A stretch of 64,000 bases of DNA, taken from assembly GCF_904846155.1 (NCBI RefSeq), contig NZ_CAJGZP010000001.1, positions 1,798,001 through 1,862,000 of the forward strand, given 5' to 3'. This DNA comes from Psychrobacter fulvigenes (GTDB lineage Bacteria; Pseudomonadota; Gammaproteobacteria; Pseudomonadales; Moraxellaceae). Shown here one piece after another: positions 27,145 through 36,671 of this stretch. Numbering within the stretch: the first letter of the stretch is position 1; every line of letters starts with the position of its first letter. The notes under the pieces are model-generated. The model worked only from the letters and a program-made list of their open reading frames with translations, made no database searches and was not told where the DNA came from. The translations under genes were made by a program, and so were the position numbers.

Positions 27145-28125
27145 ATGAATCCTTATCAGGTTTTCAAATACGTGCCACTATCTGTCTTACAGGTATTGGC
27201 GCGTTTTGTTGCCTACATCATAATGCGCATGCCTAATGCCAGTCTGACTCGTGCGATTAACATCAACTTATCGCTGGTGGCTCCTGCATTATCTGCTGCT
27301 AAAAAACAAGCATTAATTAAAGACATCGTGCTGCATCAATATCTTAGCAGTGTCGAGTCTGTCAAAAGCTGGGCAATGTCTCCTGAATGGAGCATTAAGC
27401 AAGTCCGTGACGTCCATAATAAAGACATTTTGCTTGAGGGTCTTAATAACCCAAATGGCATGCTCGCTATCGTACCGCACTTGGGTACGTGGGAGATGAT
27501 GAACGCTTGGCTCAACCAGTTTGGTGCGCCAACCATCATGTACAAGCCAATGAAAGGCAATATTACTAATGACTTTGTCCTGCAAGGCCGCTCACGGCTC
27601 AATGCCACTTTAGTACCTACCGATGCCAGTGGCGTCAAGGCGATATTTAAAACCCTAAAACAAGGCGGTTTTAGCATTATTCTGCCTGATCATGTTCCTG
27701 AGCCTTCAGGTGGTGTGGTTGTACCTTTTTTTGGTATTGAGACCTTGTCCAGCACACTGTCCTCAAAACTCGCTAGCAAAACCAAATGCGCCTTAGTAGG
27801 GCTATCCTGTATTCGTCGTGACGATGGTCGCGGGTTTGATATCTATTGTTATAAGCTTGACGATCCAGCATTGTATGACCGTAATGTATCTACTGCTGCT
27901 CATGCACTCAATCAAGCGATGGAAGGTATGATCTATGACAACTTTAGCCATTACATGTGGGGCTATAGGCGTTTTAAACAAATACCCATCATAGGAAACC
28001 CTTACCGTGCAGATAAGGCTGCCCTAGCCGACTTTATTCACGCTCATCACAATAATGACAATCGTAATGAGAAAGCTAACAATGGCAACTCAACGAATCT
28101 AAGCGAAAATACTAAAGACAGCTGA
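27145..28125 (+). CDS. Lipid A biosynthesis late acyltransferase (LpxL/HtrB family)
   Basis: 326 residues. The N-terminal hydrophobic segment (about 10-30) anchors it to the inner membrane; the acyltransferase motif HLGTWE (H-X4-E, about 111-116) is catalytic, followed by LPDHVPEPSGGVVVPFFG, another family block. Members transfer lauroyl or similar chains to lipid A precursors. The C-terminal tail is Asn-rich and hydrophilic, unlike E. coli LpxL. It is the first gene after aspS. Whether it is LpxL or LpxM by specificity cannot be decided. Confidence 0.87.
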   Translation: MNPYQVFKYVPLSVLQVLARFVAYIIMRMPNASLTRAININLSLVAPALSAAKKQALIKDIVLHQYLSSVESVKSWAMSPEWSIKQVRDVHNKDILLEGLNNPNGMLAIVPHLGTWEMMNAWLNQFGAPTIMYKPMKGNITNDFVLQGRSRLNATLVPTDASGVKAIFKTLKQGGFSIILPDHVPEPSGGVVVPFFGIETLSSTLSSKLASKTKCALVGLSCIRRDDGRGFDIYCYKLDDPALYDRNVSTAAHALNQAMEGMIYDNFSHYMWGYRRFKQIPIIGNPYRADKAALADFIHAHHNNDNRNEKANNGNSTNLSENTKDS

Positions 28126-28212
28126 CACGAAGACTTAGACGTACAGTAAATAAGGTTTATGCTAAAATCAGTACCATTCTTTGCCCTTCTTTGATATCAA
28201 TAAGAGTCTATT

Positions 28213-29016
28213 ATGACAAGCAATCAAACTGAATCTCTAATGACAGAGCAAGAAGTCTCTACAAGTGATAGCACGCCTGAGCAGCGTTATATCATCTGTA
28301 TGAAATGGGGTGATAAATACGGTCCTGAATACGTCAATCGTTTATATAATATGGTCAGCAGGCATCTAACTTTAGATTTTCAGATGGTCTGTCTGACCGA
28401 TGATAGCACTGGCATTGACTCTGCCGTTCGATGCTATCCCATTCCCGAGATGGATCTGCCAGCTGGCCCTGAGCGTGGTTGGAAAAAACTCACTACTTTC
28501 AAACCTGAGCTATATGACCTTAAAGGGGTGGCGCTGTTTTTGGATATCGATATCGTTATCGTCGATAATATCGATGCTTTTTTTAATTACGAAGCCAAGC
28601 ATGATGATAGCGTGGTCATCATTCGTGACTGGAAAAAACCTTGGCGTATGATCGGTAACAGCTCGGTCTATCGCTTCAAAATTGGGCAAAACACCTACCC
28701 TGACTTGCTTGCAAACTTTGAACGTAATTTTGACAGCATTCGTAAGCAAGTTCGTCATGAGCAAGCCTATCTCTCTAACTACTTACGTGAGCATCATCAT
28801 TTAGAGTATTGGGATAAAACATGGTGCGTCAGCTTCAAATACCAGTGTATTGCCCCTATTCCATTTAACCTTGTGCGAGCGCCAAAACTCCCTGATGGTG
28901 CAAAGATTGTTATCTTTCATGGTGAGATTAATCCGCCCGATGCGATTAAAGGTGGCGGCGGTAAATGGTATCGTCATGTGAAGCCAAGTCCTTGGCTTGA
29001 GAAACATTGGGTATAA
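28213..29016 (+). CDS. Glycosyltransferase, LOS core type
   Basis: The 267-residue protein has the nucleotide-sugar fold start YIICMKWGDKYGPEYVNRLYNMVSRHL (about 30-56) and the metal-binding DxD in GVALFLDIDIVIVDN (about 110-124). A further block, GNSSVYRFKIG, follows. The C-terminus HVKPSPWLEKHW resembles LOS-core transferases of Acinetobacter and Moraxella. It lies directly downstream of the late acyltransferase gene. A 17-bp tandem duplication overlaps its stop codon (about 29001-29036). Confidence 0.75.
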   Translation: MTSNQTESLMTEQEVSTSDSTPEQRYIICMKWGDKYGPEYVNRLYNMVSRHLTLDFQMVCLTDDSTGIDSAVRCYPIPEMDLPAGPERGWKKLTTFKPELYDLKGVALFLDIDIVIVDNIDAFFNYEAKHDDSVVIIRDWKKPWRMIGNSSVYRFKIGQNTYPDLLANFERNFDSIRKQVRHEQAYLSNYLREHHHLEYWDKTWCVSFKYQCIAPIPFNLVRAPKLPDGAKIVIFHGEINPPDAIKGGGGKWYRHVKPSPWLEKHWV

Positions 29017-29203
29017 TTAGACATTGGGTATAATTAAATTAGCAGACTCAGCTAAAGCATTGGCTTGCATTGTTATGAATTTGCGCATTTTCTAGAGCTA
29101 TGGTTCGTTCGAAATAAAACCGATACGCTAATATGGGCGTGCTGCTGTGATAAATAAATATTGTTTAAAAGCTAAATGATAAAACTCTGTAGGAAATACT
29201 ATA

Positions 29204-30103
29204 TTGGATAATAATATAAAAAAAGCTATAAACTTTCCTGATGCCATAGCTATAAGTGTCCATGGAAAAAAGGTGAGTATCAAAGCTTTTGACGCCAGTG
29301 AAGACAGTCAAAACCTGAACAAGCAAGTGGTCAATATATTTGCATCCGGGCCTTCTATTGCGGATTTGGTTTTTGATAAACATTTGACATCCACACCAAG
29401 TATATTTGTCAATGGCAGTTTAAGCTTAACGAAAGAGCATGCTTTTTCTAATATTGTAGGCTATGTGATCAGCGATGCCAGATTCATCAAAAACAATCCA
29501 GAGGTTCTAACTCAATATTATAAAGGGCAGCCTCTATACGCTACCCTTGCTGTCTATGAAGCGATAAGCTCAAATTTACCCGATTTAATCTCTCAATATC
29601 ACCATAAGATGAGGGTAATATTCCCCGTTGATAGACCGTTAGATAACAAGGTTGATGAGCGTTGGGTTAACAAGCGCTGGCTTACTTCATTACCTGTCAT
29701 TAAGAAGTTTGTAAATAAAAAGATAGCGCTCAGTGAACTTGCCAATCACTCTAACTTTGTGATTGATGACTCTCACAAGCCAGAGGCTATTGGGGTCTCG
29801 CTAGATGTCACTGACGGCTTTGTTGAAGCGGGAACTGTTGCCTATATTGCAGCTCAATTAGCGTTTTCGCGGCAAGCAGGCGCTATTCACTTGTATGGTA
29901 TAGACTTATTAAACAGTCATAAACCACGATTTTATGAAGATGAGGACAACAATGCTCCCTCTAAGCTTGATAAAGCCATCACTGATCGTATCGTGCCTTC
30001 TTTTAATTTATTAGGTAGGGTTTATAAAGAGCAAGGTACTAGTGTTTATAACCATTCTCCTATTTCAAAAAAGCTATTCACAGACCTCAATATCAGCTTT
30101 TAA
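29204..30103 (+). CDS. Putative glycosyltransferase with Rossmann-like GPS motif (GT42/DUF115-like)
   Basis: I do not recognise a named family with certainty. After about 38 residues, VVNIFASGPSIADLVF gives a nucleotide-binding-type loop, then IFVNGSLSL. Near the C-terminus AGTVAYIAAQLAFSRQAGAIHLYGIDLLNS is the best conserved-looking block. This order (xGPS loop, xNGS, long helix then LxGID) is what I know from GT42 sialyltransferases and DUF115-type proteins. No DxD is obvious. The start is a TTG with AGGAAA seven bases before it and no usable ATG. Context suggests an LOS sugar-adding role. Confidence 0.55.
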   Translation: MDNNIKKAINFPDAIAISVHGKKVSIKAFDASEDSQNLNKQVVNIFASGPSIADLVFDKHLTSTPSIFVNGSLSLTKEHAFSNIVGYVISDARFIKNNPEVLTQYYKGQPLYATLAVYEAISSNLPDLISQYHHKMRVIFPVDRPLDNKVDERWVNKRWLTSLPVIKKFVNKKIALSELANHSNFVIDDSHKPEAIGVSLDVTDGFVEAGTVAYIAAQLAFSRQAGAIHLYGIDLLNSHKPRFYEDEDNNAPSKLDKAITDRIVPSFNLLGRVYKEQGTSVYNHSPISKKLFTDLNISF

Positions 30104-30303
30104 TGTCTGAACAAATTGTGGGCGTTGATAAATGCCGCAGCTAGGCATAGGTAGCAGCTGATAACTTAATAACACCTTATAGTCTGATCATAAAGACTGA
30201 TTACTGCCTAATTCATCAGCTTTGCTAATTAGTTAACATCTCCGACGGCTGCTGAGTTTACTTGAATGGTAATCCTCTTGCAACAATGGCTGTTCTCAAT
30301 AGC

Positions 30304-31386
30304 TCATTTGACAGTATCCGTAAACTCAATATATTTTTTGGCTATTTTGGAAGGAAGAAGGCTTTCATCAAATGCAGATTGAAATTGTTGTGGGTTTTCC
30401 ATCGCTTGATTCATTTTTTCAGCTATAGCTTCAACATCTCTCATTGGCATCAAGTTATTTTTTGGCAACAATTCACTGGGTCCAGATGGACAGTCTGTAC
30501 TAATAACTGGCGTACCTAGTGCTAAGGACTCTGCAATAACCAAGGCAAAACCTTCCCAATCGGAGGTTAGTATCTTAAATTTTGCATGCTTAATGTAAGG
30601 AAAAGGATTCTCATAAAAGCCTAAAAAAACAACTTTATCCTGTATATTTAGCGCTACAGCTAATTTTCTTATATCATCTTTACGTTTACCCTCCCCTAAA
30701 AGCAATAAAGGCAGAGATTGATTTGTTTGAGCATAAGCTTTCAATAAAATATCATGACGTTTTGCTTCTTTAAAACTGCCAACATGAATAATATAGTCTT
30801 GGTATTGTGGAACAAAGACTTCAGCCAGTTTTTGAATATTATCTCTATCAATTGGATTATGAATAGCAGTGGTCGGGGTAATATTACCAAAGCTTTCAAT
30901 AAAGTCTGTTTCAGCGCCTGAACTTACACATATACAAGGATGCTTAGAATACATATTAATTAGTCTTGACTTTAGTTTATTGGCATGACTGGCTTTATGA
31001 AACTTATATAATAATGATAAAGTATTATGAATGACATAAGTAATGTTTTGTAACTTACTATGACTAAGTATACTATCTGAATGCACAAGATTAGATAAAA
31101 TAATATCAGGTTGACCAATATTATCTAAAACATAGTTATCAACAGCACGCGCAAAGATTTTATGGCGACGTTCTATTCCAGGAATTAGCTTATAAGGTTT
31201 AAACTTAAATAAATGATAGTTCAAATTATCATTCAGAGTATACTCTACGAGCGGCTTAAACCTTAATATATGCACTTCATAACCTAACTCATAAAACCCC
31301 TGTCCTAACGTAAGAACCACACGCTCTGCACCACCACCTTGTAGACAGTTAATAACGAATAACACTACCTTGGTATGTTGTTTCAT
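30304..31386 (-). CDS. Glycosyltransferase family 4 protein
   Basis: 360 residues, GT-B fold. The N-terminus VVLFVINCLQGGGAERVVLTL (about 7-27) is the glycine-rich acceptor loop of GT4 enzymes. The donor-binding part has VGSFKEAKRHDILLKAYAQ (about 202) and the E-x7-E motif EGFALVIAESLALGTPVISTDCPSGPSELL (about 281-310). It lies opposite to the preceding genes and is co-directional with the next one. It likely adds a hexose-type sugar to the LOS outer core. Confidence 0.85.
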   Translation of the reverse strand: MKQHTKVVLFVINCLQGGGAERVVLTLGQGFYELGYEVHILRFKPLVEYTLNDNLNYHLFKFKPYKLIPGIERRHKIFARAVDNYVLDNIGQPDIILSNLVHSDSILSHSKLQNITYVIHNTLSLLYKFHKASHANKLKSRLINMYSKHPCICVSSGAETDFIESFGNITPTTAIHNPIDRDNIQKLAEVFVPQYQDYIIHVGSFKEAKRHDILLKAYAQTNQSLPLLLLGEGKRKDDIRKLAVALNIQDKVVFLGFYENPFPYIKHAKFKILTSDWEGFALVIAESLALGTPVISTDCPSGPSELLPKNNLMPMRDVEAIAEKMNQAMENPQQFQSAFDESLLPSKIAKKYIEFTDTVK

Positions 31387-31441
31387 AAAATATAACCTAT
31401 ACTTAAATGATTACTCGTTGAATATTGCTTTATCAAAAAGA

Positions 31442-32305
31442 TTAACGCTTAAAAACTCTTGAAAATAACGATCTGGATGCGTTTGGACGAGTCACCTTAT
31501 TGCCCGTATAGCGTTGCTGAGTCTTTTTTGGAAAAGCACCAAACGGCTCTACCCGATAGTTATCTAACTGGTAACCATTATCGAGGGCTTCGTAATAGTA
31601 TTTATCGAATAACTCGACTAGATCTTGTCTTGGATGTGGCATTATTTCTCCATCAAACCAATGCTCGCGTCCTTCTGCGCTCAATCTTTTTAATGAGTGC
31701 TTATGGCTGAACTGAGTACCCATATCTGAATAATGCAATATCCTGATATCTTCAATCGCTAAATCTTCTCCATCCACACAGTTATAGCTGTCTTGATACG
31801 GCTCGACAAGCTCAGGGTCTTTTTTAATGAGCTTCATCATTTTACGATGGCTTTTAGGGTCTTTTTTGAGCTTTGTAACTGCTAGAATAGTATTTCTTGC
31901 CTTACTGCAATCCCATACACAAGTACAAAGACGTGTCATATCCGCTTTTGTCTTAGCTGCTACAATGGATTTACCATTTATAGGATGTGTCCATAATTCG
32001 GCCAGATCAGACAGCACAATCATATCTGCATCCATGTAGATTGCCCGCCCTGAATAATTACAATATTCTGGTATCGCCCAGCGAAACCCTGAAAAAGGGG
32101 TTGGCCATTTAGTGGTGTTCCACCCTTCACCTGTCTCAGGGTTAGAATACCAGAAGCTTTGTGGATCACGTGACAATTGCATCCATACAATCTCAACGGG
32201 CAAGCTGGTATACTTATGAATACTATAGTCTAATACCATCATTTGTTCTAAGTCACAGTTGTTTGGATCACAGCCTACAAACACTTTTATAGTCTCATTA
32301 GTCAT
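31442..32305 (-). CDS. Glycosyltransferase (GT8-like, DxD-type)
   Basis: 287 residues with the start IKVFVGCDPNNCDLEQMMVLDYSIHKYTS and the DxD metal site in RAIYMDADMIVLSDLAELW (about 88-106), the lipopolysaccharide glycosyltransferase layout of GT-A type. It contains several Cys and Trp (RLCTCVWDC) near the middle. It is 56 bases upstream of the GT4 gene on the same strand; the two probably form a leftward operon. GC is higher than in the flanking 33-35 kb genes. Confidence 0.78.
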   Translation of the reverse strand: MTNETIKVFVGCDPNNCDLEQMMVLDYSIHKYTSLPVEIVWMQLSRDPQSFWYSNPETGEGWNTTKWPTPFSGFRWAIPEYCNYSGRAIYMDADMIVLSDLAELWTHPINGKSIVAAKTKADMTRLCTCVWDCSKARNTILAVTKLKKDPKSHRKMMKLIKKDPELVEPYQDSYNCVDGEDLAIEDIRILHYSDMGTQFSHKHSLKRLSAEGREHWFDGEIMPHPRQDLVELFDKYYYEALDNGYQLDNYRVEPFGAFPKKTQQRYTGNKVTRPNASRSLFSRVFKR

Positions 32306-32784
32306 ACATTACTATCCTAGATTAGAAATTTCGTAAATAAATTGTGATTGAATTATACCTTAATCTAGTTATCTAGCTAACTAAGATTATGGCTAACACA
32401 TAGTAGCTTAAAAAATTTTTGTTACTTTAGATATGATCAGAGTCACGATTAAATATTTCTATTGACCTGTATAGGACAGGGACAGCAGAACAAGCTACAA
32501 TTCAACACCAGCCTAAGCGTAGAAAATTACACAATGAAATCGACTTCTAATATTTTTAGGTCCAATTATGACAGATTTTATACTAGATTATATTTGGCAT
32601 TCGCTCATAGTATTGACGGAGACTATTTTTAAGTAATACAAAGTTAAACTACTATCAATCTCACTTAGGCAAAATTGCTATAACTTACTCTATATCTGCC
32701 TACTATCCAACTATTTTTTAGTTATATTATGGTTATAATGTGTAATAACAATGTATATACTATCAACAGATGAGCTTTTGTACT
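32306..32784. other. AT-rich divergent intergenic region in the LOS locus
   Basis: About 480 bases, strongly AT-rich, between the leftward GT pair and the rightward GT8 gene. No gene or clear repeat was recognised. It should hold two divergent promoters. Confidence 0.45.
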
Positions 32785-33868
32785 ATGAATATTTCTGCAA
32801 CGATTTCTCGACAAAGCTGGTAAAGCTGAACATGATAATACTTTAGCTTTTTGCGTTGATGAAAACTACTTACCTTATGCTTTATTCGTAGCTGAACAAT
32901 TCATCACGCTACATCCAGAGTTGCCCTGCGATATATGTATATGCCTACCTAATATCAGCAAAGTACCAGAAAAATTTCTTAATACAAAAATTCGTTTTAT
33001 CGAGCTTCATATTGAGGGTATAGAATCTTTGCCTGTAGGAAAGCTTAGTCTTGCAGCTTATCATCGTTTGTTTTTACCTCAAATTTTTGAAGATATCTAT
33101 CAATACATTATATATCTGGACGCTGATACTTATATCAATAAACCTTTTTATAATGATTTGATAACATACGTTAATAGTCTAGAATCAAGCTTTAGTGTTG
33201 CAGCTGCTGCTGATATTGTGGAGTTGAAATTTCGTTCGACCTTTAAACAAAAACCAAAAACTGTTGATAACTATGTGAAATCTTACCATGCACATGGTCA
33301 TATCTATCGTAATTCAGGTGTCTTAGTATTTAATACTAAAAAATATGTTGAAGAAGACATATTATCTAAAGTTTTTAACTATGCTATTGAAAATGCTGAT
33401 AGTTTACAATGTCATGATCAGTCTGCACTAAATAGAGCATTATTGAAAGATATAGCACTTTTACCATTTGATTATAATTGGCAAATTAACAAGCTCACAT
33501 ATAAGCTTACTGACACTATAGAGCCTTACATCATACATTTTATTAGCAACAATAAGCCTTGGCGAACAGATAATAAATATACCTATAAATACCAAGTATT
33601 CTACAAAGATTTTTTATTAGCCAACTTTCCTGATATTACTATAAACATATTAAACACATTTGATCAAAGACGCCAATCACCCAAATATGACAATCCTACT
33701 AAAGAGTTTATTTCTAGAGAATGGCAGCATATAAAAATAAATTTATCTGAAAAGATATTCAAAATATCAGGATCCGAAAAAGTAACAGATAAATACAATG
33801 TTAGGCCATTATTATCAGAGGCGCCTTTCTTAGTATCTACTGGTCATGATTTAAATAAAGAACACTAA
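32785..33868 (+). pseudogene. GT8-family glycosyltransferase with frameshift near its start
   Basis: The good frame (DNTLAFCVDENYLPYALF, then CDICICLPNISKVPEKF, DxD in YIIYLDADTYINKP, SAAxH-type FISNNKPW near the end) is a GT8 galactosyl/glucosyltransferase. That frame is open back to 32789 but has no ATG or GTG in its first 40 codons. The ATG at 32785 (MNISATIS) is one frame off and stops after 12 codons. A one-base change near 32806-32812 would join them and give the normal GT8 N-terminus. As it stands, only a TTG at 32921 could start translation, which would delete the first strand of the fold. Confidence 0.72.
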
Positions 33869-34371
33869 ATTATGATTATAAAAATATAACTCAAAAGCTA
33901 TATGATTGTATAGAAAAACTACATTTATCATTCATGCGATTACTTTATTACATTCATAAGCAAATAAAGTAATCTTGCTATATGGTGGTTATCCAGCCCA
34001 CATAGCTACCTTGAAATACTTTTCTGTAATACTTACTTAAGGTCTCTTTTTTTATCTGAGTTTAAATATACTCTTTTCGTTTTGGATTCAAATAAGTGTC
34101 TATAATTTTATTTTTCTGAATAACTATTCATCATCGTCTTGACAGCATTGATGCTATTGAAACTCGCTGGATAGATGAATTTCAATATTTAAACAAACAA
34201 CTCCCAAAATAAATACTTTCTCATCCATTCAAAGTTTTTGATATATGAAAATTTTGAATCTATTTAATATCAGGAACTATCTGCTATCGTAATTTTTAAT
34301 AACTAAGATAAGATTATTGATCTGTTGATCAAATTTTTATTTGAAATATTTTGCATATCAGGGCTACATAT
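33869..34371. other. AT-rich stretch between GT8 and GT4 genes
   Basis: About 500 bases of very AT-rich sequence. Apart from the coding-like 28 codons at 34129-34212 (listed separately) nothing recognisable was seen. Such spacing is unusual inside a glycan cluster and suggests gene loss. Confidence 0.5.
34129..34212 (+). pseudogene. Possible 3' remnant of a lost gene
   Basis: The frame reads HHRLDSIDAIETRWIDEFQY then LNKQLPK and a stop. It looks protein-like (amphipathic, with codon use like the neighbours), yet it lacks any start and is preceded by stops. It may be the tail of a deleted LOS gene. The family is not recognised. Confidence 0.35.
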
Positions 34372-35484
34372 ATGAAAAGCAAGAAAATTTTATTTATACT
34401 AGATCATCTTAAAGGTGGCGGTGCTGAGCGCATAGCACTAGAAGTGGCTGAAAAATTCTATAATATTGGACACCATGTTAGTGTTGCACTATTAGATGAC
34501 AAAGATACAAAAATGCTTGTTCCACAAAAAATACATAAAATCAATATCAATTTAGATCCTATTTTTTATACAGGAAGATTTTGGCGAAACCGAAAAAATA
34601 AGTTTCTACCCGAAGATAAGAAAAAAGTTCGAGGTTTAATAGATGATATCAAGCCAGATCTTATTATTTTAAGTCATAGCTATGCTCACTTTATGCTACC
34701 TATTTTCAAAAATAATGAAAACGTCTGGGCGTGGGTACATGGTGATATAATGCCAAGACCAGAAATAGAAACCTCTAGTTTTTTTTACTGGTATAAAGAG
34801 AAACGTCGTTGTTATTTAGAAAATAGATATTTTTTTAAGTTATTCGATAAGAAGAATGTTATCGTAGTAAACGAAGAGCTTAAAAATATTTATCGAAAGA
34901 GTATTCCTAATACAAATGTAGTAATAGTTCCTAATGGAATAAATACTGAAAGGGTTTTAAAAAATATACCTGAAAATACAGAGAAACTTTGGGACTGTAT
35001 CTTTGTAGGACGATTAAGTGCAGAAAAACAGCCAGAACACGCTATACAGGCGTTTGCTAGAAGTAAACTAAATGGCCGAATGGCAGTTGTAGGTGATGGT
35101 TTAATGAGAACAGACTTAGAAAAATTGTGTGTAGAATTACAAATTCAAGATAGAGTGGATTCTTTGGGTTGGAAAGAAAATCCGAGTTTATTTATTAAAA
35201 AATCTCATTGCCTTGTATTAAGTTCAAAAACAGAAGGTTCTCCTTTAATTGTTGCAGAAGCTTTAACTCTTGGTACTCCTGTAGTCGCATATAGATTAAA
35301 CTCAGGTATTGAACAACAGCTAAACCACAATCAACTGAAACATGGCCTAGTAGAAAGCCAGAATATAGATGATTTAAGCGATAAACTCCAAGCGGTTGTC
35401 AATGAACCTTATGCTATCTCTCAAGAGGATAAAAATAGACTTTCACTTAATTATATGATGGATTCATTTTTAAAGCTACTATAG
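34372..35484 (+). CDS. Glycosyltransferase family 4 protein
   Basis: 370 residues, GT-B fold. KILFILDHLKGGGAERIALEVAEKF at the N-terminus is the glycine-rich acceptor loop; IFVGRLSAEKQPEHAIQAFA and EGSPLIVAEALTLGTPVVAYRLNSGIEQQL give the donor-binding E-x7-E region. It shares the GGGAER start with the GT4 gene at 30304, so the two are distant paralogues. The frame is open from a TTG at 34351, but the ATG at 34372 (MKSKKILF) has AGGG about 8 bases before it. The gene is very AT-rich, suggesting transfer. Confidence 0.85.
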   Translation: MKSKKILFILDHLKGGGAERIALEVAEKFYNIGHHVSVALLDDKDTKMLVPQKIHKININLDPIFYTGRFWRNRKNKFLPEDKKKVRGLIDDIKPDLIILSHSYAHFMLPIFKNNENVWAWVHGDIMPRPEIETSSFFYWYKEKRRCYLENRYFFKLFDKKNVIVVNEELKNIYRKSIPNTNVVIVPNGINTERVLKNIPENTEKLWDCIFVGRLSAEKQPEHAIQAFARSKLNGRMAVVGDGLMRTDLEKLCVELQIQDRVDSLGWKENPSLFIKKSHCLVLSSKTEGSPLIVAEALTLGTPVVAYRLNSGIEQQLNHNQLKHGLVESQNIDDLSDKLQAVVNEPYAISQEDKNRLSLNYMMDSFLKLL

Positions 35485-35504
35485 ATATTTATTTATGTAC
35501 AAAT

Positions 35505-35545
35505 AAGAAGCCATAACTTCTAAGGAGTCTTGGCTTCTTACTTTT
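35505..35545. terminator. Terminator between converging GT4 and ilvE genes
   Basis: Stem AAGAAGCCA (35505-35513) pairs with TGGCTTCTT (35531-35539), followed by a T-rich stretch. It ends the LOS locus. Confidence 0.78.
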
Positions 35546-35561
35546 ATTTTATAAATAAGTT

Positions 35562-36491
35562 TCAATCAATAAAACTTAACCAATCCATATACTGCTCATT
35601 GCGACCATGTACTACATCGGAGTACAAGCTTTGTAGCTTCTCAGTCAACGGGCCACGACCACCATTGCCGATAGTACGGTCATCGTATTCACGAATCGGG
35701 GTCACTTCAGCAGCAGTACCTGTCATAAAGATCTCGTCCGCTAAATAAAACTCGTCACGAGTGATACGGCGCTCAACGACTTTGATACCTAAATCGTCAG
35801 CAAACTGAATAATCGTACGACGGGTAATACCATCTAGCGCACCACCGCCTAAATCTGGTGTATGTAGTACGCCGTCTTTCACTAAGAATAAGTTCTCGCC
35901 AGCGCCTTGACAAACATACCCTTGTGGATCCATCAAAATGGCTTCATCGTAACCATTACGGGTGACTTCTTGGTTTGCCATGATAGAGACTGGATAGTTG
36001 CTCGAGGCTTTGGCCTTACACATGGTCACATTGGTCATGTGATGGGTGAATGATGAGGTCTTTACACGGATACCGTTTTTGATACCGTCTTCACCAAGGT
36101 AGGCACCCCAGTGCCACGCAGCAACCATCGCATTGATACTGTTATCACGTGAAGACAAGCCCAGCTTCTCTGCACCGACCCAAATCAGGGGACGAATGTA
36201 AGCTTCAGCCAAGTTGTTTTGCTTAACCACATCTTTGTGTGCTTGCTCAAGAGTGGCAGCATCGAAAGGCACGTCCATTTGGAAAATTTTGGCAGAGCCT
36301 AATAGGCGCTCAGTATGCTCTTTGAGACGAAAGATTGCAGTACGATTATCAGCAGTTTGATACGCACGTACCCCTTCGAACACTGCCATACCATAATGCA
36401 GGCTATGTGTGAGCACGTGAACCTTGGCATCAGGCTGTTCAATTATCGTGCCATTCATCCAAAGCTTGCCTTCCTGTGTTGCCATATTCAT
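35562..36491 (-). CDS. ilvE: Branched-chain amino acid aminotransferase
   Basis: PLP-dependent class IV aminotransferase, 309 residues, performing the last step of valine, leucine and isoleucine synthesis. Motifs seen are HSLHYGMAVFEGVRAY (about 30-45), the PLP lysine in MCKAKASSNYP (about 158-168), DEAILMDPQGYVCQGAGENLF (about 185-205) and FMTGTAAEVTPI (about 262-273). AAGGAT precedes the ATG. It forms the other border of the LOS locus, as ilvE does in Acinetobacter. Confidence 0.96.
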   Translation of the reverse strand: MNMATQEGKLWMNGTIIEQPDAKVHVLTHSLHYGMAVFEGVRAYQTADNRTAIFRLKEHTERLLGSAKIFQMDVPFDAATLEQAHKDVVKQNNLAEAYIRPLIWVGAEKLGLSSRDNSINAMVAAWHWGAYLGEDGIKNGIRVKTSSFTHHMTNVTMCKAKASSNYPVSIMANQEVTRNGYDEAILMDPQGYVCQGAGENLFLVKDGVLHTPDLGGGALDGITRRTIIQFADDLGIKVVERRITRDEFYLADEIFMTGTAAEVTPIREYDDRTIGNGGRGPLTEKLQSLYSDVVHGRNEQYMDWLSFID

Positions 36492-36671
36492 TTAGTAATC
36501 CTTATGTTAGTGCTAGCGACTAACTTTTTTTGTTGAGTAAGTGTTGCAATTTAAACTATAAGCTGACACTGTTTTTATAGTGAAACCGATTATATCACTG
36601 GCAGAGCAAACAAATGAAACATTTTAGTTGGTCGCTGTATTTTAGTTAGTTGGCCAATCTAAGTTTTTTAT

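Noticed and set aside
30262..30519. 85-codon rightward frame inside the GT4 gene
   Set aside because: It is the antisense of a well-supported glycosyltransferase gene.
27145..35484. A novel defence or secretion system in the AT-rich island
   Set aside because: All intact genes are glycosyltransferase- or acyltransferase-like, so a surface-glycan locus explains the island.
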